NCBI RefSeq assembly: GCF_000300005.1
Contig: NC_018691.1
Coordinates: 2,852,001 to 2,916,000, forward strand
DNA length: 64,000 bases
From: Alloalcanivorax dieselolei B5
GTDB lineage: Bacteria; Pseudomonadota; Gammaproteobacteria; Pseudomonadales; Alcanivoracaceae
Reading direction: 5' to 3'
Below are positions 35,911 to 45,446 of the stretch, piece by piece; position 1 is the first letter of the stretch; every line of letters starts with the position of its first letter. Both the position numbers and the translations under genes were made by a program. The notes beneath the pieces are model-generated. The model saw nothing but the letters and a program-made list of their open reading frames with translations, had not been told where the DNA came from and did no database searches.

Positions 35911-36573
35911 CTAATCCGCCAACGGCAGTCCCGCCGCGCGCCACTCCAGGATGCCCGCCTGATAGCAACGCACCTGGAAGCCCCGCTCATGCAACAGGCG
36001 GGCGGCATCATGGGAGAACGTGCAGTAGACCCCACGGCAATAGGCGACGATTTCCCGGTCCCGCGGCAGAGCCGACAACATGCTTTCCAATTCCGCTACC
36101 GGCGCGTTCAGGGCACCAGGCAGGTGGCCTGCCTGATATTCCGCATTGGGGCGCACATCCAGCAAGGTCACCTCGCCGTTCTCCAGGGCCCGCTGTAATT
36201 CCGCGCGGGTCATCGGCTCAAGGGTTTCACCGGCATCATCGTCGGCGAACAGCCGCCCCATAAGGCGCTCCATTTCAGCCAGGTGGGTTTCCGCCACCTC
36301 CTGCAGCAGCGTCAGCAGCCGCGGAATGCGCTCGTCGGTGAGCCGATAGACCCTTTGTCGCCCGTCCCGGCGGGCGGTGACCAACCCGGCGCGACGCAGA
36401 TGCTGGAGATGCTGCGAGGCATTGGCGATGGACAGGCCGCTGGCCTTCGCCAGCTCTTCCACCGGAGCGTCCCTCTGCGCCAGATGTTCCAACAGCGCCA
36501 GCCGATGGCCGTTTGCCAAAGCGCGACCCAGCTGGGAGAGCACATCAAACAGTTCCTGGCGGGATACCGGCAT
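35911..36573 (-). CDS. ArsR-type regulator fused to a rhodanese domain
   Basis: 220 residues. The N-terminal ~95 are an ArsR winged helix (GRALANGHRLALLEHLAQRDAPVEELAKASGLSIANASQHLQHLRRAGLV). The C-terminal ~105 are a rhodanese domain (VTLLDVRPNAEYQAGHLPGALN) with the active Cys in VAYCRGVYCTFS. Such fusions probably sense sulfane sulfur or thiol state through the rhodanese Cys and adjust DNA binding. No obvious sulfur gene is adjacent; the target may be its own promoter. Confidence 0.9.
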   Translation of the reverse strand: MPVSRQELFDVLSQLGRALANGHRLALLEHLAQRDAPVEELAKASGLSIANASQHLQHLRRAGLVTARRDGRQRVYRLTDERIPRLLTLLQEVAETHLAEMERLMGRLFADDDAGETLEPMTRAELQRALENGEVTLLDVRPNAEYQAGHLPGALNAPVAELESMLSALPRDREIVAYCRGVYCTFSHDAARLLHERGFQVRCYQAGILEWRAAGLPLAD

Positions 36574-36683
36574 GCACGGACCTCAAATGATCAATGAATC
36601 AATTGAATAAAACCTTATCCAAGGTCGCGTTTTATCGCAATCTCTGCCGTCACCAATTCGCTGCCAAGCGGCCGGAGAAAAGT

Positions 36684-37427
36684 TCAGCGGCGGCGGCGGC
36701 GGCGTGCTTTGCGGCGGCGAGGGGTTCGGGATACCGAGCCTTTGGGACGGCCAGGTCCGCGGCTGGCCAGACGGACACCGGTGGCTTTTTCCACCTGATC
36801 AACAAAGCGTTCATCACCGGTAAGCTGGCTGCGGTGAATGGCGTTATGGATCCGGCACCATTCGGCGTCCCCCATCTCCCGGGCCAGGAGCCGGCGGTAA
36901 AGCTTCTGCCGCTCTGTTTCATCGCTGTGCAGAGCCAGATAATCCGGATGATCATCCAGCGGATAGCCGGCCACGAATCCCATACGGATGACATGGCTGG
37001 ACCAGTCGTAATGATCAATATGTTCCACCCCCGCCATACTCAAGGGCAGGGTTTCGATATAACGCATACTGGACAACGACCATGGACCCCATTGCACCGG
37101 ACTTGAGCGATAACGCCCATCCCAGAGCCGGCCATTACGCTTGGCTATGCGATTGTGCCGGCGCACCGTTCTCACCGACAGCGATTTCATGAATTCGCTA
37201 ATGCGCTGGGGATCGCCCATGGGATCAAGCAGTAAGTTAACCTGATCGCTCAGCAGACACCATGCATAAACCCTCACACCCAGTTTGGTGCGCAGATCCT
37301 GAACGTCCAGCAAGTATTTATGAAATTCCTCCACCTCCCGGAATATCCGCTCACCGGTTCGGGCTCGCTGCATGATATGACAGGGGAAGTCTGGAAGAAT
37401 AAAACGCCTCTTCCGTGGCATAGCCAT
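36684..37427 (-). CDS. RAYT-like protein 2, catalytic residues lost
   Basis: 247 residues. Clearly of the RAYT family (CHIMQRARTGERIFREVEEFHKYL; VYAWCLLSDQVNLLLDP; NGRLWDGRYRSSPVQWGPW; YDWSSHVIRMG), with a basic tail (RRRKARRRRRR). The HUH motif is D-Q-V-N-L: both His are gone (Q62, N64), and the Tyr position holds Thr87. The frame is full length, so it may be kept as a DNA-binding protein rather than an active transposase. Closest in the window to the protein at 49252. Confidence 0.85.
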   Translation of the reverse strand: MAMPRKRRFILPDFPCHIMQRARTGERIFREVEEFHKYLLDVQDLRTKLGVRVYAWCLLSDQVNLLLDPMGDPQRISEFMKSLSVRTVRRHNRIAKRNGRLWDGRYRSSPVQWGPWSLSSMRYIETLPLSMAGVEHIDHYDWSSHVIRMGFVAGYPLDDHPDYLALHSDETERQKLYRRLLAREMGDAEWCRIHNAIHRSQLTGDERFVDQVEKATGVRLASRGPGRPKGSVSRTPRRRKARRRRRR

Positions 37428-37683
37428 GCTCTCTGCACAGTCTTTAATTATGTTTCGATAATTTTACACTTCACTTTAAAAATACCAACCCGAAATCGGC
37501 ACCATGGTACAGATTTTATCTGTCCCCTTTTGTTGTGCCGCGACAACCTACCTTAAAAGAGGCGACGAACCTTGTTTTTCCGTATAAAAAAGCGAATCTG
37601 AAATAGCAAAATACACTACCCAGGATAATAACAAAGGCGCTCTTTAATTTGCTTTTTAAAATATCGAACGCAAGCGTTATGTA
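37428..37683. other. AT-rich region upstream of RAYT 2
   Basis: No gene. Contains TCTGTCCCCTTTTG at 37519 and further AT-rich sequence, like the upstream region of the RAYT at 49252. Confidence 0.5.
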
Positions 37684-37710
37684 TAAAAAAACGGCACCCT
37701 GAGGTGCCGT
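37684..37710 (-). terminator. Rho-independent terminator of RAYT 3
   Basis: ACGGCACC-CTGA-GGTGCCGT is a perfect 8-bp stem followed on the minus strand by a seven-T run. It lies 52 bases past the RAYT 3 stop. Confidence 0.85.
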
Positions 37711-37761
37711 GAAAGAGCCATTGTTGGCTTGGAAGGCAGAAACCGTCGTTACTCTTTGTCG

Positions 37762-38376
37762 TTATCCTTTTAACGGCGATGCTCTGAGCAAGGCTTCACG
37801 GATGGTCGCGGCCTCGCCATCCGGCACGCCGCGCCCCATGAACAGCCGGTAACATTCCCGGCGATCTTCTTCATCATTCCCCATGCGCAGGTAGCCCAGG
37901 TAGGGATCCAGCAAGGCACTGGGTTCGATGCCCATGCGCGCCCGGAAGCTGCTCCAGGCGTAATTCCAGGGCATGTCACACTCACCGGCCCGTACCGGCA
38001 GGAACTCCATGTAGCGCATACACGCCAGCGGCCAGTACCCCGGGGCCACCTGACACAGTTGAAAACGCTGTTCCCAACGACGGCTGGCGGTGCTCGGAGC
38101 CGGCATACGGCGCGGCTCCACCTGGAACAGGCTCAGCGACTGCATGAATTCGGTGGCATCGTCGCTATTGCGAAACGGGCCGGTGAGGATGCTGGCGCTC
38201 ACGGGCAGCAGGCACCAGGCATAAATCGGCACTTCAAAACGCAATTTGAGTTCGTACAGGTTGGCGAGATAGCGGCGGCAGTCGAGATTGTCGCGGAACA
38301 CGCTGCGCATGGCGTCTCCGCATTGCTCGAAGTAATTGAAATATCCGTTTATAACGGGACGCTGAGTCCGGGACAT
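37762..38376 (-). CDS. RAYT-like protein 3, catalytic residues lost
   Basis: 204 residues. RAYT features remain (VFRDNLDCRRYLANLYELKLRFEVPIYAWCLLP; YWPLACMRYMEFLPVRAGE; YAWSSFRARMG), but the HUH site reads V-S-A-S-I (S60, S62) and the Tyr position is Gln85. It is the most diverged of the four in the catalytic region. ATG at 38376 has AGGAGG 4-5 bases upstream and replaces the earlier start at 38424. The terminator downstream suggests it is still transcribed as a unit. Confidence 0.82.
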   Translation of the reverse strand: MSRTQRPVINGYFNYFEQCGDAMRSVFRDNLDCRRYLANLYELKLRFEVPIYAWCLLPVSASILTGPFRNSDDATEFMQSLSLFQVEPRRMPAPSTASRRWEQRFQLCQVAPGYWPLACMRYMEFLPVRAGECDMPWNYAWSSFRARMGIEPSALLDPYLGYLRMGNDEEDRRECYRLFMGRGVPDGEAATIREALLRASPLKG

Positions 38377-38481
38377 GGCTCCTCCTGAGCACTTTTTTCT
38401 TCCATCGTGCCTGACATTGAACACCAGTCAAGCGGTTGTTGTCGTGAAACAGTGTAGAAATTGTGATTCCGTTCTCGGGCG

Positions 38482-38991
38482 CTATTCCTGCTTCGCCTCC
38501 CGTTGCTCCTCATCCGCGCGCCACAGGCGATAGCGCAGCTCGAACCCTTCCGGCAGGTACACCACCACCGGCAGACGGCTGTTGTAGGGTAGCACGAAGC
38601 CATCACCGTTGACGCCGACAAAGGCGTCACGGCGGGTATCGTCGCCGCAGCCCATCAACGTGGACGCCGGCCCGCTGACATCCGTCAGCCGCCAGTAGGA
38701 ATAACCCCAGCCGTCCAGGGTCTGTTGCTCCAGTTTGCCGTGAAACCAGGTGTGGTTGCAGTCCACTGACTGAACTTTTCCGGGCATCAGTTCCACCTGC
38801 ATGCGCGCCGGGTTCTCCGTTTCGGGCAGGCGGATCACCCAGCGCTGGTAACCTTCCTCCGCTTGCGGATAAGGGGCGACTTTCTCCAGTGGGAGAGGCT
38901 CCAGCGGGCGCGGCTCCGACTCGGCCGCCAGGGCGGGCAAGGTAACGGTGAGCAGCACGCCGCCCAGCAGAGCATTGATCCTTGAATTCAT
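38482..38991 (-). CDS. eco: Ecotin, periplasmic serine-protease inhibitor
   Basis: 169 residues with a signal peptide ([18 protein letters not shown]). Motifs of ecotin are clear: [57 protein letters not shown]. The reactive loop is [11 protein letters not shown], so the P1 residue is probably Leu where E. coli has Met; this should favour chymotrypsin- or elastase-like proteases. The Cys of VDCN and MGC form the conserved disulfide next to the loop. Confidence 0.93.
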   Translation of the reverse strand: MNSRINALLGGVLLTVTLPALAAESEPRPLEPLPLEKVAPYPQAEEGYQRWVIRLPETENPARMQVELMPGKVQSVDCNHTWFHGKLEQQTLDGWGYSYWRLTDVSGPASTLMGCGDDTRRDAFVGVNGDGFVLPYNSRLPVVVYLPEGFELRYRLWRADEEQREAKQE

Positions 38992-39275
38992 TCTTCAGCC
39001 TCCATTCACTATGCGGTGGTGCCGTTGGACACGCCTTTTAAACTACCCGTTCTCGAGCTTCCGCTCCAAACCGCCTGTGCGAATTTGCGTGATGGCCTGG
39101 CCCGGTTTCCCTGTGATCGGCAATCCACGCAAAGGTTGCATCGAAAACCGCTGAAAAGCGGTCAAATACGGTAAAACAGGTAACCGTTCATCTACTTTTA
39201 CAGTCCTTTTATGGTGTTTCCGCTTCACCTCACGCCACAATCGGGGTGTTGGCATTAACCATGGAGGTTCTGGCC

Positions 39276-39518
39276 ATGATGATGATTCAGTTGAATCCGG
39301 CGATTCCCCTGAATACCCCCAGGGGTGAGGGACTGGCCCATGTACTGATCGACTATGGGCCGGAACACGAGCTCTACTGGACCGTGTTTCTCTCCGAAAC
39401 CGGAGACGTCTATACCTTCTCCAACGGTGAGGTGCGTGCGTCAAAAAACGTCAAACTGGGTCGTTTAAAGCCCGAACGGCCCAAGACCAACGGCCACGCG
39501 CAAAACCTCATTACCTGA
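39276..39518 (+). CDS. Small conserved hypothetical protein
   Basis: 80 residues: MMMIQLNPAIPLNTPRGEGL, then HVLIDYGPEHELYWTVFLSETGDVYTF. GGAGG lies 8 bases before ATG 39276, which picks this start over those at 39246 and 39261. The pattern of a short soluble beta-rich protein of this kind is known to me from gammaproteobacteria, without any function. A hairpin (GAAGCCCG...CGGGCTTC, 39597-39622) follows the gene. Confidence 0.7.
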   Translation: MMMIQLNPAIPLNTPRGEGLAHVLIDYGPEHELYWTVFLSETGDVYTFSNGEVRASKNVKLGRLKPERPKTNGHAQNLIT

Positions 39519-39675
39519 CACGGGAGTCGATTCTGAGCTGGCTTCGCAGCAGCACCGGCAGTCAGCACTGACCCGTCTCGGGGACAAACAATGCCTGAAG
39601 CCCGAGATCCGATCCGGGCTTCGGGAAACGGGCTTTATCGTATTTTTTCCGCCTCTCCTTTCTGAGCCCCGCCCC

Positions 39676-39756
39676 ACGAAGTCTCTGTAGGAGCTTGCCC
39701 TGCAAGCGAATATCACCATGCCGAGGCCGGTTCGCCAGCAGGGCTGGCTCCTACAG
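39676..39756. repeat. REP-like inverted pair
   Basis: CTGTAGGAGCTTGCCCTGCAAGCGAAT faces TTCGCCAGCAGGGCTGGCTCCTACAG: the two arms have different stems (GCTTGC and GCCAGC types), so this is a mixed pair. Confidence 0.78.
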
Positions 39757-40281
39757 ACGCTTAGCAGTCCGTTCCCCACCGGTTGGCAGCCGAGACAAAA
39801 ATTGCCGTCATCACGGTAGTGAACATATGTTTACTTAAAAACCAATGATTCGTGGCGGACAGGAACAAGAGCCAAGCCCTTACTTTACGGGCATTCCGGC
39901 GCTAATCCCTTCGCCCTATCGTTCATGTCCCCTTTTTCAGAGTACAGCGCCGAACAGGGTATACGATTTGTGTCCCCATATTGTCCGTGCCAAGGTAAAC
40001 TTTTTAGGCATTTTTGTTTCTTTTTTCCTTGGACCTTAGCCCCCAAAGAGCGTTACATGGCATTTACAATAAAATCATAACTATTTGTTTTTGCTAATTT
40101 TTTCCATTTCGTCAAGTGTCTTGAAGAGCCTCATTTCAATGACAAATTCTGGACACAGAGACTTCTGTCCTACCCTACCCCTTGTACGCCGCTCCAACCC
40201 TTTACTCTCCCGAATCCGGAGGCGGCACTACATAAAAAAAACGCCAAGAAGATCACATAAGAAATTGGAGGATTGTCACCA
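39757..40281 (+). other. AT-rich upstream region of FadL-like copy B
   Basis: No gene supported. Contains ATGTCCCCTTTTT at 39925 and a second TGTCCCC at 39971, then AT-rich DNA to 40140. A short GC-rich patch (40170-40225, TCCGGAGGCGGCAC) precedes an A-rich run and the ribosome site GGAGGA at 40267. The layout is the same as in front of copy A, though the DNA itself is not closely alike. Confidence 0.5.
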
Positions 40282-41598
40282 ATGTCATCACGCTCCCGCC
40301 TGAGAAACGGACTTCGCGCCGGCGCACTGTTACTCGCCCCCGCGATCGCTTCCGCGAACATGGGTAACCTGGCCACCACCTACGGCGTCATGCCCAGCGA
40401 CGTCGCCACCGTGCAAGCCCTGTCCATGTTCAACACCCAGGTCTCCACCGCCTTCTACAATCCCGCTTATCTGGCCCGCGACACCCGCGGTGAGATGACC
40501 GCTGGCCTGATGCACGCCGATCCCAACCTCAAGGCGGACAGCCAGAACCACGGCACCTACAAGGTGCAGGACGATCCCGCCCAGCAGATCCTGCTCGGCC
40601 TGCGCACCGATCTCTCCGACATCACCGAACTGGGCCAGCCCATCGTGCTCGGCCTGCTGATCGGCTCCGAGAAATACTCCCAGGAGTTGATGGCGTTTAA
40701 CTCCAGCACCGCCCCCTATGGCCAGTATTTCAGCCATGGCCGTGAGCCCCTGTTTCTGTCCCTGGGCATCGGCACCAATATCTGGCGTGGCCTGGCCATC
40801 GGCTTCGGCACCCGCATCACCCTGCATTCCGACGCCAAGCTCTATGCCTGGAGCAACCTCTCTGGCGACACCCAGTACGAACAACTGGACGTCACCGCCA
40901 AGCCGGTACTGCGGCCCATCCTCAGCATGAGCCTGGATTGGAAGGAGACCTTCTGCCCCGACGCCGAGTGCTGGTACAACGGCGTGGAAACCGCCTTTGC
41001 CTTCCGTGGCTACTCCTATGCGCGGGTCAGCGTTGACGCCAACATGGTCATCCCGGAAACCATCGAAGAGCCCGGCCTGTTCATCAACCTGAGCACCATC
41101 GACTCCTACCAGCCCAACACCTATGTGTTCGGCACTCAGGTGAAAAAAGGCAAATGGCGCACTGGCGTGGCCCTGGAATTCCAGGAGTGGTCCAAGCTGG
41201 AAGATAAATTGACCGCTGGCCACGACGACATCAAGGACGTGGGTGATCTGCAGTTCCGCGACACCTTTACCCCGCGCATCGGTGTGGAATACGAGTTCGA
41301 GCCCGGCACCGGCTTCTCCGGCGGCATCGCCTATCAGGAGTCCCCGCTGGAAACCGGCGTCAACCGGGAAATCAACTACCTGGATGCCCGCCGCACCATC
41401 TTTGGCCTCGGCTTCCACGCCACCGCCAACCGTGTCTACGGCTTCAAACACCCGGTGCGCTTCGATCTGGCCTACCAGTACCACGCCATCGGCGAGCGGG
41501 ACTTCCGGGTCCTCTCCGATCAGGAAAGCAACGACGACCGCGTCAAGACCGACGGTGACGTCAGTGTTTTCGCCGCCTCCATCAGCATGCAGTTCTAA
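40282..41598 (+). CDS. FadL-like outer-membrane transporter, copy B
   Basis: 438 residues, close to copy A along the whole length (for example NMGNLATTYGVMPSDVATVQA, STAFYNPAYLARDTRGEMTAGL, and the Phe-terminated ISMQF end). Signal peptide ends near ASA|NMGN. Differences cluster in a few loops (YAWSNLSGDTQYEQ against VAHTDLSGNTQYET). The ATG at 40282 has GGAGGA 9 bases upstream. The lipoprotein gene follows after 9 bases, so both are one operon. Confidence 0.88.
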   Translation: MSSRSRLRNGLRAGALLLAPAIASANMGNLATTYGVMPSDVATVQALSMFNTQVSTAFYNPAYLARDTRGEMTAGLMHADPNLKADSQNHGTYKVQDDPAQQILLGLRTDLSDITELGQPIVLGLLIGSEKYSQELMAFNSSTAPYGQYFSHGREPLFLSLGIGTNIWRGLAIGFGTRITLHSDAKLYAWSNLSGDTQYEQLDVTAKPVLRPILSMSLDWKETFCPDAECWYNGVETAFAFRGYSYARVSVDANMVIPETIEEPGLFINLSTIDSYQPNTYVFGTQVKKGKWRTGVALEFQEWSKLEDKLTAGHDDIKDVGDLQFRDTFTPRIGVEYEFEPGTGFSGGIAYQESPLETGVNREINYLDARRTIFGLGFHATANRVYGFKHPVRFDLAYQYHAIGERDFRVLSDQESNDDRVKTDGDVSVFAASISMQF

Positions 41599-41607
41599 GG
41601 AGTAGAC

Positions 41608-44600
41608 ATGAATACGTTGACCCTGAAGCGGGGGGGCCTGCTGATTGCCTCCGCTCTGATTCTCAGCGCTTGCGGCGGCGGTGGCGGCAGTGACATGCCG
41701 GGCCCTGGCACCGGCGATAGCAAAACGCAGAGCCTGCTCTACGCCTACCCCGACAACGGCCAGACCGAAGTGCCGACGCCGGCCCCGGTGGTACTGCGCT
41801 TCTCCAGCGCCGTCACCGTGGCCGATGCCGAGGCAGCCATTACCCTGCACGAAGGCGACGCCAGCGGGCCCGCCCTGGCCGCCAATTTCTCCACCGTAGA
41901 CGGCGAACCGCGCGGCCTGGTGCTAACCCCGGACGACAAACTCAAACCGCTCACCGACTACACCGTGGTGATCAGGAACCTGAAACTGGAGAAAGGTACC
42001 GCCGCCAATCAGGTGCTGGGCTTCACCACCCGGCCGCTGCATGAAGGCCCGCGCTCCCTGGTGGTCAGCAGCGACGACTTCGTCATCGAACGGCGCATCC
42101 CGGACGGCGGCAGCAGCGAACCGGTGATGGACTTCTCCACCTTCCGCTTCCAGTTCAGCCAGCCCATCGACCCGGCCACCGTGCACTACGGCGACGCCCC
42201 GGCCAGCAGCACCGCGCCGGCGGACAACGTGGGCCTGTACGACAGCCAGGGCAACCTGGTGGACGCGGTGCTGGTGGTCAACGACCGCTACATGACCGTG
42301 GACCCGAACCCGCAGTCCGACGATCCCGAAGACAAGTATTTCTCCTACCTGACGCCGGGAGAAACCTACACCCTGCGCCTGGGCGACGGCATCACCAGCG
42401 TCTATGGCGAAACCTTCGGCGGCGACGAAATCGCCTTCACTCCGAAGGATTCCTCACCGCGTGGTGAACCGGCGGTGCTGGTGCAACGCATCACCGACTC
42501 CGCCAACCGCACCAACCTGTCACCGCTGACCGGCAAGCCGATCAACGAGGTGCCGGTGAACGGCGTACTGCTCGGCGAAGACGCCAACATTACCCAGGCC
42601 AGCAACAACGCGGTCATGGCGGAACTGGCGGACGTCACCCAGTACCCGGATGTCACCCCGATCCGTCTGCCGCGCAACACCGTGCTCGACGGCAGCAGCA
42701 TCGACGTACTGATCGGCGGCCACGTACCGGCGGGCTTCTCCTCCGGCCAGGTGGAAATGCGCATGCTCAGCGACGCCACCGGCTACCTGGTGCCCAACCC
42801 CTATAACAGCAACCGCAGCGACGCCCTGCGCATCGTGCACCTGTTCATGGACGTGGCCATCGCCACCGAGGACCCGCGCACCAACGGCGCCTTCACCCAG
42901 GACCTTCTGCACATCGAACTGATCGGCACCGCCGCCGTGGATACCACCGAAGGCGTGCTCAACATCGACGCCGTCAGCGTGGTGGAACCGAACGTGCTCG
43001 GCCAGGAATACGGCTACGGCCTGCTCAGCTTCCAGCTGCAGTCTTACAAAGATCAACAGAATCCGCCGGTGGATGCGGTGGCTGAGATGGAAGATAACCA
43101 GCCGCCGGTGCTCCAGAGCTGGACTCTGGGTGAGTACACCGATGAAAATGGCGTCGTTCATGATAAATCCCAGCTCTATATGCCTGGCGACCCTATCATT
43201 CTGAACTTCAGCGAAAAGCTGGATCTTCAGAATATCGGTGGGGAGAGATTTGTATTCTATGAGAATGGCATAGAACAAGAAATCAGCTACTACGCTGATG
43301 GGACCTCTATCGTCATTAAACCCAAAAATAACCTGAAGAATCCTAGACCCGAGCAGGACTATGTCTATAGCCTTACAATTCCCACAGGAATCACCGATCT
43401 TGCGGGCAATCCGCTACAGCCCTCGCAAATAAACGATATTACTCTCCCTCTGGTTGTCACGGAAAGGGAAGCCATCTCCGGAGAAAATGGAGCCCCCCCT
43501 CCTACAACCGGCCCTATCCCGGTAGAGCACCGCTCACCAGTCGTCCTGTCGACGTATCCCGGCTTTCCGTGTGCCATTGATGAAACGACCCGGGACTTGG
43601 ACAACGACATACAAGGCCGTTGCGAAGGCGCATTCCCAGGGTGGGATCAAGGCTCACAATATGACCAGAAAGAAGCAGACGACCTGCTGCCAGTCCCGAA
43701 GCTCTCCGCAAACAAACCAATCGTCGTTCAGTTTTCAAGAGAAATTGACCCGATGAGCATCAAACTCGGCAGCAGCTTCCTTGTCAGCGAATTTGATGAG
43801 AATGGCAATTCCACACCTGTGGAGGGGGCCTATTCTCTCAGCGGCAAGGTTTTGAAGTTCACGCCGGCGACACCCTGGGTAGAAGGCAAGTTATATAGTT
43901 ATACCCTTAAGTCCAATGGCGACAGCTATTCCAACACCGCGACATGCGATGGCAGCCAGGCAGTTTGCGATCTCGACGGCTACCCGATACAAACGGATTA
44001 CTTTGCCGACATCGATTTTGAACCCGTCTATGCCGCCGGCCCTCCTGGAACCCCTCTTCCTGATAGCTCAGAAAGAGAATGGAATTTCCTCACCGAGCGA
44101 AAGCCCTATGACGCAGGTGGTCCGGACATCGTTCTATACTTTAAGGGCGATACGACGAATAGCAACGTGCTTCAGATCCTGGCGAATTCGCCATCCTATG
44201 ATGTCAACGCAAACTTCGTGCACGAAAAAAACGAACAAATCACTGACGGCTCAGGAGCATTCTATACAAGCCCTGCTACTGACCTCTACCAATACTACGC
44301 CGAAGAAAAAGGGGCTGACGATCAACCCTTGGATCCCAACGCGGATCCCCTGCTCGACCCGAATGGCGTTTTACCTCCCCCCAACAGCGCCAAGGTATTT
44401 TCCTTGGATACAAGGGGCGTTGAACCGGATTCTACAAAGGTACCTCCAGCCCCTGTCGTAAACGGAGCCAGTGTTGGGTGTGGCTATAAAGAGGCCATTG
44501 CATGGGACCCCGCAGTTCCCTTCGCGGTATATGGTATTCCCTATGAATGCCCCAAACAGAAGTTCACCTATCTTACCGGCGCCCTTACCGCTGAGGTCAC

Positions 44601-45108
44601 TGGAGAGTACGTGGAAGGCCGCGGCATCAAGGTCCTGATCTGGCCCAGCCAGTTCATGTCAACCTCTATTCCGGTACGTTTCCATCTCACCGGTGGGCCA
44701 ATCTTTGGCTCCAGCAAAAGCGGCGCACAAATGCTAAGAATGCGCTATGCCAAAGGCCAGTCAGGAGTCCGCTCTCAAGCAATTGAAGGCTGGATCAAAG
44801 ACGAGGGCAACGGCACCCCAATATTAACCACCTCGGTGGATCTCTATATGGACGGCATCGAACTGGGCCACAATCTTCCTTACCTGGACCCAACCCATAG
44901 CTTTATGAGCTACCCCGCCACAATGGACCTTTCAGGGGAAATACAGTTCCTTGATGATGGGAGAATGATGATTTCTCAGTTCAACACGAACGATGTCGAT
45001 GTCGATATCGTGCTGCATCAGCACGATGGCGTAAGCGCCGGCAGCCTTCCTCTAAGAATCCCAGCGTACGGCAGCCGCCTTCAGTATATATCCGCTCCAA
45101 TCAAATAA
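41608..45108 (+). CDS. Large Big_5/Ig-like lipoprotein, copy B (intact)
   Basis: 1166 residues. Lipobox ALILSAC followed by GGGGG, so lipid-anchored. Several Ig-like modules of the SbsA/Big_5 kind (LLYAYPDNGQTEVPTPAPVVLRFSS; PLTDYTVVIRNLKL; PGDPIILNFSEKLD; ANKPIVVQFSREIDPMSIKLGSSF). The C-terminal half has conserved Cys (GFPCAIDE, GRCEG, ATCDG/AVCDLDG, VGCGY, YECPKQKFTYL) and ends LQYISAPIK. Downstream of and coupled to the FadL-like porin; it may sit at the cell surface and feed or cap the porin. No catalytic motif recognised; the strong match to copy A ends near residue 475. Confidence 0.85.
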   Translation: MNTLTLKRGGLLIASALILSACGGGGGSDMPGPGTGDSKTQSLLYAYPDNGQTEVPTPAPVVLRFSSAVTVADAEAAITLHEGDASGPALAANFSTVDGEPRGLVLTPDDKLKPLTDYTVVIRNLKLEKGTAANQVLGFTTRPLHEGPRSLVVSSDDFVIERRIPDGGSSEPVMDFSTFRFQFSQPIDPATVHYGDAPASSTAPADNVGLYDSQGNLVDAVLVVNDRYMTVDPNPQSDDPEDKYFSYLTPGETYTLRLGDGITSVYGETFGGDEIAFTPKDSSPRGEPAVLVQRITDSANRTNLSPLTGKPINEVPVNGVLLGEDANITQASNNAVMAELADVTQYPDVTPIRLPRNTVLDGSSIDVLIGGHVPAGFSSGQVEMRMLSDATGYLVPNPYNSNRSDALRIVHLFMDVAIATEDPRTNGAFTQDLLHIELIGTAAVDTTEGVLNIDAVSVVEPNVLGQEYGYGLLSFQLQSYKDQQNPPVDAVAEMEDNQPPVLQSWTLGEYTDENGVVHDKSQLYMPGDPIILNFSEKLDLQNIGGERFVFYENGIEQEISYYADGTSIVIKPKNNLKNPRPEQDYVYSLTIPTGITDLAGNPLQPSQINDITLPLVVTEREAISGENGAPPPTTGPIPVEHRSPVVLSTYPGFPCAIDETTRDLDNDIQGRCEGAFPGWDQGSQYDQKEADDLLPVPKLSANKPIVVQFSREIDPMSIKLGSSFLVSEFDENGNSTPVEGAYSLSGKVLKFTPATPWVEGKLYSYTLKSNGDSYSNTATCDGSQAVCDLDGYPIQTDYFADIDFEPVYAAGPPGTPLPDSSEREWNFLTERKPYDAGGPDIVLYFKGDTTNSNVLQILANSPSYDVNANFVHEKNEQITDGSGAFYTSPATDLYQYYAEEKGADDQPLDPNADPLLDPNGVLPPPNSAKVFSLDTRGVEPDSTKVPPAPVVNGASVGCGYKEAIAWDPAVPFAVYGIPYECPKQKFTYLTGALTAEVTGEYVEGRGIKVLIWPSQFMSTSIPVRFHLTGGPIFGSSKSGAQMLRMRYAKGQSGVRSQAIEGWIKDEGNGTPILTTSVDLYMDGIELGHNLPYLDPTHSFMSYPATMDLSGEIQFLDDGRMMISQFNTNDVDVDIVLHQHDGVSAGSLPLRIPAYGSRLQYISAPIK

Positions 45109-45118
45109 ACCTTCGTTG

Positions 45119-45140
45119 AGCCCCGCGTCCATGCGGGGCT
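45119..45140 (+). terminator. Rho-independent terminator of the lipoprotein operon
   Basis: AGCCCCGC-GTCCAT-GCGGGGCT is a perfect 8-bp stem followed by TCCTTTC, 10 bases after the stop codon. Confidence 0.82.
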
Positions 45141-45446
45141 TCCTTTCATATTTTACTACCTGCTGAATCATAGTGCTTTTAACAGTCTCCTTTTAATCTG
45201 AAAAATCCCTGTATTTAATCACCGATACGCCTCGCAAATTTCTCAGTTAACGAAGTCGTCTCTCACGGAACCACATCACTCATTAGATTAGAAGACCCTG
45301 GAGAGCAGGCATAATCGTCGTATCTATGTAACGAAAACCCGAAAATATAAGATTCATCGCGGAATAACGGTAATGCGGACCTCCATCGGGGATGCGGGTC
45401 TGCATGGAGGGTAATTCCAGTGTAAGCGTCCGGTAATCCCACCTTG

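Noticed and set aside
36594-37106. 170-codon plus-strand frame opposite RAYT 2
   Set aside because: Antisense shadow; the minus strand has clear RAYT motifs.
40330-41850. 506-codon minus-strand frame opposite FadL copy B
   Set aside because: Its mirror appears opposite copy A only in pieces; composition is that of an antisense shadow.
45119-45140. REP-like repeat after lipoprotein B
   Set aside because: It is a simple perfect hairpin with T-rich tail just after a stop codon, so a terminator fits better.
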